Origin: JACMNW01 sp043721855
Lineage (GTDB): Bacteria; Pseudomonadota; Alphaproteobacteria; Rhodobacterales; Rhodobacteraceae
Reading direction: 5' to 3'
Assembly: GCA_043721855.1 (NCBI GenBank)
Contig: JAYSPY010000047.1
Span: 1 to 9,679 of the forward strand
Length of the DNA: 9,679 bases
The notes beneath the pieces were generated by a model that saw only the letters and a list, made by a program, of their open reading frames with translations, had not been told where the DNA came from and did no database searches. The number at the start of each line of letters is the position of its first letter. Positions within the stretch are counted from its first letter, which is position 1. Positions 7,276 through 9,679 of this stretch are shown piece after piece. Made by a program: the position numbers and the translations under genes.

Positions 7276-7411
7276 CCCCCTCGTGGGGAGGGATGGGGAG
7301 GGGGGCCTGTCCAACCCTGCACCACCCCCCCTCCCCCAACCCCTCCCCACGCGGGGGAGGGGAGGCGCACCTGCCAACACCTCGCTCTTCTCCCCGGCGC
7401 AGGCCGGGGCC
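7276..7411. repeat. Composite repeat unit, copy 1 (G-rich inverted repeat plus palindrome)
   Basis: The left arm 7276-7305 (CCCCCTCGTGGGGAGGG, then more G runs) is an imperfect inverted copy of 7325-7357, separated by about 19 bases. The right arm also folds alone: CCCCTCCCC (7340-7348) pairs with GGGGAGGGG (7354-7362) around ACGCG. The palindrome CCCCGGCGCAGGCCGGGG follows at 7392-7409. The stretch 7331-7411 recurs at 7506-7586 with one difference, a shift of 175 bases; the left part recurs with a shift of 173. Confidence 0.85.
7392..7409. repeat. Intergenic copy of the 18-base palindrome, first
   Basis: CCCCGGCGCAGGCCGGGG: seven-base arms CCCCGGC and GCCGGGG around GCAG. It is base-for-base the same as the copies in sucB at 5871 and 6075, but here it has no half copy upstream. 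Confidence 0.85.
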
Positions 7412-7448
7412 GGCACCCACCCCACCATCCAAACCCGTCGCCCCCCTC

Positions 7449-7586
7449 CCCCCTCGTGGGGAGGGCCGGGGTGGGGGGCCTGTTCAACACGCCCGCACCA
7501 CCCCCCTCCCCCAACCCCTCCCCACGCGGGGGAGGGGAGGCGCACCTGCCAACACCTCGCTGTTCTCCCCGGCGCAGGCCGGGGCC
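7449..7586. repeat. Composite repeat unit, copy 2
   Basis: This is a tandem copy of the unit at 7276-7411. The left arm is 7449-7478 and the right arm 7501-7532, with its own stem CCCCTCCCC (7515-7523) and GGGGAGGGG (7529-7537). The palindrome is at 7567-7584. The right half is almost identical to copy 1, with C to G at 7562 in the compared stretch. The left half and the spacer between arms have diverged more, including small length changes. Confidence 0.85.
7567..7584. repeat. Intergenic copy of the 18-base palindrome, second
   Basis: This is identical to the site at 7392-7409, carried along in the tandem duplication of the composite unit. Confidence 0.85.
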
Positions 7587-7608
7587 TCGACCCCACTAAC
7601 CCGCAAAA

Positions 7609-7626
7609 TCCCGGCCTCCGCCGGGA
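7609..7626. repeat. Diverged palindrome just upstream of the MAPEG gene
   Basis: TCCCGGCCTCCGCCGGGA: arms TCCCGGC and GCCGGGA around CTCC. It is a variant of the same palindrome type, with the loop read from the opposite strand (its reverse complement carries GGAG). It is followed at once by CGAAGGA, which includes the only candidate ribosome binding site for the MAPEG gene. Confidence 0.75.
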
Positions 7627-7628
7627 CG

Positions 7629-7633
7629 AAGGA
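7629..7633 (+). promoter_or_regulatory. Candidate ribosome binding site of the MAPEG gene, at an unusual distance
   Basis: AAGGA is the only Shine-Dalgarno-like sequence before ATG 7648, but the spacer is about 14 bases, longer than usual. It directly adjoins the palindrome 7609-7626, so folding of that hairpin could affect access. Confidence 0.4.
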
Positions 7634-7647
7634 ATAACCCTCGCCCC

Positions 7648-8043
7648 ATGCCCCCCGAACTCACCACCCTCGCCCTCGCCGCCATTCTCCTCGCCGCTCA
7701 ATTCATCCCCTTCTCCATCCGCGCCAATGCCGAGCTTACCCCCGGCTACACCACCAGCCCCCGTGACAAGCCGCCGTCGCGGCAGATGTCCGTCCTCACC
7801 GGCCGCTTGCAGCGCGCGCTGAACAACCATTTCGAATCGCTGATCCTGTTCACCATCGCCGTGGTCGTCGTGACCCTTGGCAACCAGTCCACCCCCACCA
7901 CCCAAAACGCCGCCTACACCTACCTTGTCGCCCGTATCCTTTACGTCCCCGCCTATGCGCTGGGGTGGAAACCGTGGCGCTCCGCCATCTGGGCGATACG
8001 TTTCTTCGCCACTTTCACCATGATCACCGCAAGCCTGATCTGA
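7648..8043 (+). CDS. MAPEG-family integral membrane protein
   Basis: The 131-residue protein has about four membrane segments: roughly residues 5-24 (TTLALAAILLAAQFIPFSI), 62-78 (ESLILFTIAVVVVTLG), 89-106 (YTYLVARILYVPAYALGW) and 111-130 (AIWAIRFFATFTMITASLI). The segment RLQRALNNHFESL (53-65) matches the R-A-x-x-N-H-x-E motif of the MAPEG superfamily (membrane proteins related to eicosanoid and glutathione metabolism), and ARxLYxPAY in the third helix also fits. In bacteria the substrate of most members is unknown; glutathione-linked detoxification is possible but unproved here. ATG 7648 is the only start in frame after the upstream stop at 7597-7599. The gene lies between the repeat region and lpdA, 84 bases before lpdA. 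From memory, MAPEG genes occur beside lpd in other Rhodobacteraceae. Confidence 0.85.
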   Translation: MPPELTTLALAAILLAAQFIPFSIRANAELTPGYTTSPRDKPPSRQMSVLTGRLQRALNNHFESLILFTIAVVVVTLGNQSTPTTQNAAYTYLVARILYVPAYALGWKPWRSAIWAIRFFATFTMITASLI

Positions 8044-8127
8044 TTTCGGTAACCAAGCGCCCGCAGAGACGCTATGTAGACGGAAAGAAGACGTAATAAA
8101 GATGGCAATTCCAAAGGAAAACCTCGC
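8044..8127 (+). other. 84-base gap before lpdA, with its ribosome binding site
   Basis: This gap is less GC-rich than the flanking genes and is the longest intergenic space in the cluster apart from the repeat region. AAAGGAAAA at 8113-8121 is a good ribosome binding site for ATG 8128. A separate lpdA promoter could lie here, but I see no convincing -35/-10 pair and no terminator. Confidence 0.5.
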
Positions 8128-9516
8128 ATGGCCAACTTCGACGCAATCATCATCGGCTCCGGCCCCGGCGGCTATGTCTGCGCCATTCGCGCCGCCCAGC
8201 TGGGCTTGAACGTCGCCGTAGTGGAAGGCCGCGAAACCCTTGGCGGCACCTGCCTGAACGTCGGTTGCATCCCGTCAAAAGCCCTGCTGCACGCCACCCA
8301 CCAATTACACGAAGTCCATGAAAACCATGAAAAAATGGGCCTGATGGGCGGCGCGCCAAAGGTCGATTGGGCACGCATGCAGGCCTACAAGGATGATGTC
8401 GTATCCGGCAATACCAAGGGCATCGAATTCCTGTTCAAAAAGAACAAGATCACCTGGCTGAAAGGCTGGGCCACCATTCCCGCCCCCGGCCAAGTCAAGG
8501 TCGGCGACGATACGCACCTTGCCAAAAACATAGTAATCGCAACGGGTTCCGAAGCATCAACCCTCCCCGGCGTCACGGTTGATGAGAAAACAATTGTCAC
8601 CTCCACAGGTGCGCTGACCCTTGGCAAAATCCCTAAATCCATGGTCGTCATCGGCGCAGGTGTCATCGGCTTGGAAATGGGCTCCGTCTACGCCCGCTTG
8701 GGTACAGCGGTAACGGTGATCGAATACCTCGACGCCATCACCCCCGGCATGGACGCCGATGTTGCCAAAACCTTCCAACGTATCCTTGCAAAACAAGGGC
8801 TTAAGTTCATCCTTGGTGCCGCCGTGCAAAGTGCCGCAGCCGCCAAAGGCAAAGCATCCATCACCTACAAACTGCGCAAAACCGACGCGGAAACCACGAT
8901 TGAGGCTGAGACAGTCCTCATAGCCACCGGCCGCAAACCCTATATTTCCGGCCTCGGCCTCGAGTCCTTGGGCGTCGAAATCCTCCCCCGCGGCCAGATC
9001 AAAACCGACGCGCATTTCGCCACAAATATCAAAGGCTTATACGCCATCGGCGACGCCATCGCAGGCCCAATGCTGGCCCACAAGGCCGAAGACGAAGGCA
9101 TGGCTCTGGCCGAGATTATGGCGGGCAAATCCGGCCATGTTAACTACGCGGTAATCCCCGGCGTGATATACACCACGCCAGAGGTATCCAGCGTTGGTGC
9201 CACAGAAGAACAGCTGAAATCCGAAGGCCGCGCCTACAAGCTCGGCAAGTTCAGCTTCATGGGCAACGCCCGCGCCAAGGCGGTTTTCCAGGGCGACGGC
9301 TTCGTCAAAATCCTGGCCGATGCCGCCACCGACCGCATCCTTGGCGCACACATCATCGGCCCGATGGCAGGGGACTTGATCCACGAGATTTGCGTTGCCA
9401 TGGAGTTTGGCGCATCAGCACAAGATGTGGCCCTCACCTGCCACGCTCACCCCACATATAGTGAAGCAGTTCGTGAAGCCGCCCTCGCCTGCGGCGATGG
9501 GGCCATTCACGCATGA
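8128..9516 (+). CDS. lpdA: Dihydrolipoyl dehydrogenase (E3)
   Basis: LpdA reoxidises the dihydrolipoyl arm of SucB, passing electrons through FAD and a redox disulfide to NAD+. It may also serve other 2-oxoacid dehydrogenases or glycine cleavage. The 462 residues are typical. The N-terminus has the FAD Rossmann motif IIIGSGPGGYVCAIRAAQLG (G10-x-G12-x-x-G15). The redox disulfide is in GGTCLNVGCIPSKALL with Cys42 and Cys47. The NAD site is GAGVIGLEMGS at 176-186. The second FAD motif is YAIGDAIAGPMLAHKAEDEG. The interface carries CHAHPTYSEAVREA with His441 and Glu446, the catalytic dyad. The ribosome binding site AAAGGAAAA lies at 8113-8121. Placement after sucB suggests that this is the E3 for the 2-oxoglutarate complex. 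The protein looks complete and functional. Confidence 0.97.
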   Translation: MANFDAIIIGSGPGGYVCAIRAAQLGLNVAVVEGRETLGGTCLNVGCIPSKALLHATHQLHEVHENHEKMGLMGGAPKVDWARMQAYKDDVVSGNTKGIEFLFKKNKITWLKGWATIPAPGQVKVGDDTHLAKNIVIATGSEASTLPGVTVDEKTIVTSTGALTLGKIPKSMVVIGAGVIGLEMGSVYARLGTAVTVIEYLDAITPGMDADVAKTFQRILAKQGLKFILGAAVQSAAAAKGKASITYKLRKTDAETTIEAETVLIATGRKPYISGLGLESLGVEILPRGQIKTDAHFATNIKGLYAIGDAIAGPMLAHKAEDEGMALAEIMAGKSGHVNYAVIPGVIYTTPEVSSVGATEEQLKSEGRAYKLGKFSFMGNARAKAVFQGDGFVKILADAATDRILGAHIIGPMAGDLIHEICVAMEFGASAQDVALTCHAHPTYSEAVREAALACGDGAIHA

Positions 9517-9540
9517 CCGATTTCATCTTGGCGAAAATAT

Positions 9541-9586
9541 CCTCAGGGGGGTGAGGCCGCAGGCCGAGGGGGGCAGAAGGCCCCCC
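9541..9586 (+). terminator. GC-rich hairpins after lpdA, probable transcription stop
   Basis: Two hairpins lie 24 bases beyond the lpdA stop: CCTCA-GGGGGG-TGAGG (9541-9556), and GGGGGGC (9568-9574) with GCCCCCC (9580-9586) around AGAAG. The G run in the first loop could alternatively pair with the final C run. No T tract follows, so classical intrinsic termination is uncertain. The preceding CATCTTGGCGAAAATATCC resembles a 3'-end motif I recall from many Rhodobacteraceae genomes (memory only). Confidence 0.5.
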
Positions 9587-9679
9587 TAGAGCAAGTCGCT
9601 TTCAATATGTTCCATATCCTGCTGCGATGAAGTAGTTTCGGCATTCCTGCGGTAGGAACAGGTCGCAGACGGCCCCGAC
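9587..9679 (-). mobile_element. Probable end of an IS630-family insertion sequence (continues past the window)
   Basis: The hairpin after lpdA ends in CTAG (9586-9589), and IS630-type elements insert at TA, often within CTAG. From there the sequence changes character and soon enters the reverse-strand end of a transposase-like frame. The proposed boundary at TA 9587-9588 is inference; the second end and the target duplication lie outside the window. Confidence 0.45.
9602..9679 (-). CDS. C-terminal fragment of an IS630-type transposase (5' part outside the window)
   Basis: Read on the minus strand from 9679, the frame gives VGAVCDLFLPQE and then CRNYFIAAGYGTY before a TGA at 9604-9602. The pattern 'CdLf.p.EC.NyF.aAGY' is the usual C-terminus of IS630-type DDE transposases. 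Only 25 residues are visible, so I cannot tell whether the gene is intact. It converges on lpdA, with the hairpin region between them. Confidence 0.6.
   Translation of the reverse strand, partial: VGAVCDLFLPQECRNYFIAAGYGTY

Larger units (their letters stand above)
7230..7647. other. Gene-free, repeat-filled gap between the secreted-protein gene and the MAPEG gene
   Basis: About 420 bases with no credible gene. Apart from an ordinary-looking first 45 bases it consists of two tandem composite units (each a G-rich inverted repeat plus a palindrome) and a third, diverged palindrome next to the MAPEG start. Reading frames that stay open here on both strands translate to low-complexity Pro/Arg/Gly/Ala strings and are artefacts of base composition. 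Strong secondary structure here probably reduces read-through from sucB into the MAPEG gene and lpdA. Confidence 0.8.

Noticed and set aside
7276..7586. CRISPR array
   Set aside because: There are only two copies of a long unit, without short regular repeats, unique spacers or cas genes.
7246..7905. Several overlapping open frames on both strands across the repeat region
   Set aside because: They translate to low-complexity Pro/Arg/Gly strings produced by the G- and C-rich repeats, which contain few stop codons.
9395..9589. Small + strand frame overlapping the lpdA end
   Set aside because: It is mostly out of frame within lpdA and runs into the hairpin region, with no independent support.

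Overview
The window is a TCA-cycle gene cluster from a GC-rich alphaproteobacterium, most likely a member of the Rhodobacteraceae/Rhodobacterales. I infer this from the protein sequences (for example the 985-residue SucA and the type of sulfotransferase between sucD and sucA) and from the gene order. All complete genes are on the + strand: the 3' part of sucC, a 141-residue unknown protein, sucD, a sulfotransferase-family gene, sucA, sucB, a small secreted protein, a repeat-filled gap of about 420 bases, a MAPEG-family membrane protein, and lpdA. A minus-strand fragment at the right edge looks like the 3' end of an IS630-type transposase.

The core genes encode succinyl-CoA synthetase (SucC and SucD) and the three subunits of the 2-oxoglutarate dehydrogenase complex (E1 SucA, E2 SucB, E3 LpdA). 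Together they convert 2-oxoglutarate to succinyl-CoA and then to succinate. From sucC to the secreted-protein gene the spacing is 2 to 12 bases, so this part reads as one operon. Four genes with no obvious TCA role sit between the core genes. Two of them, 549-974 and 6846-7229, are much poorer in G+C (about 46-47% by hand count) than the core genes (about 63% in a sucD sample) and look like later arrivals.

The most unusual signal is a family of short GC-rich palindromes, CCCCGGCGCAGGCCGGGG. It occurs twice in the intergenic region before the MAPEG gene and twice, in frame, inside sucB, once in each of the two flexible linkers of the E2 protein. Each sucB copy is preceded by a half copy 24 bases upstream. 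The 12 bases between them form the core of a second hairpin whose stem differs between the two loci by paired, compensatory changes, although these change the amino acids. The palindrome has no stop codon in any of six frames.

The intergenic region holds a tandem pair of roughly 175-base composite units. Each consists of a long G-rich inverted repeat, with four-run G-tract motifs on alternating strands, followed by one palindrome. A third, related palindrome lies just before the MAPEG gene and ends in its likely ribosome binding site. Downstream of lpdA are GC-rich hairpins resembling a terminator, and then the putative IS end, which begins at a CTAG.
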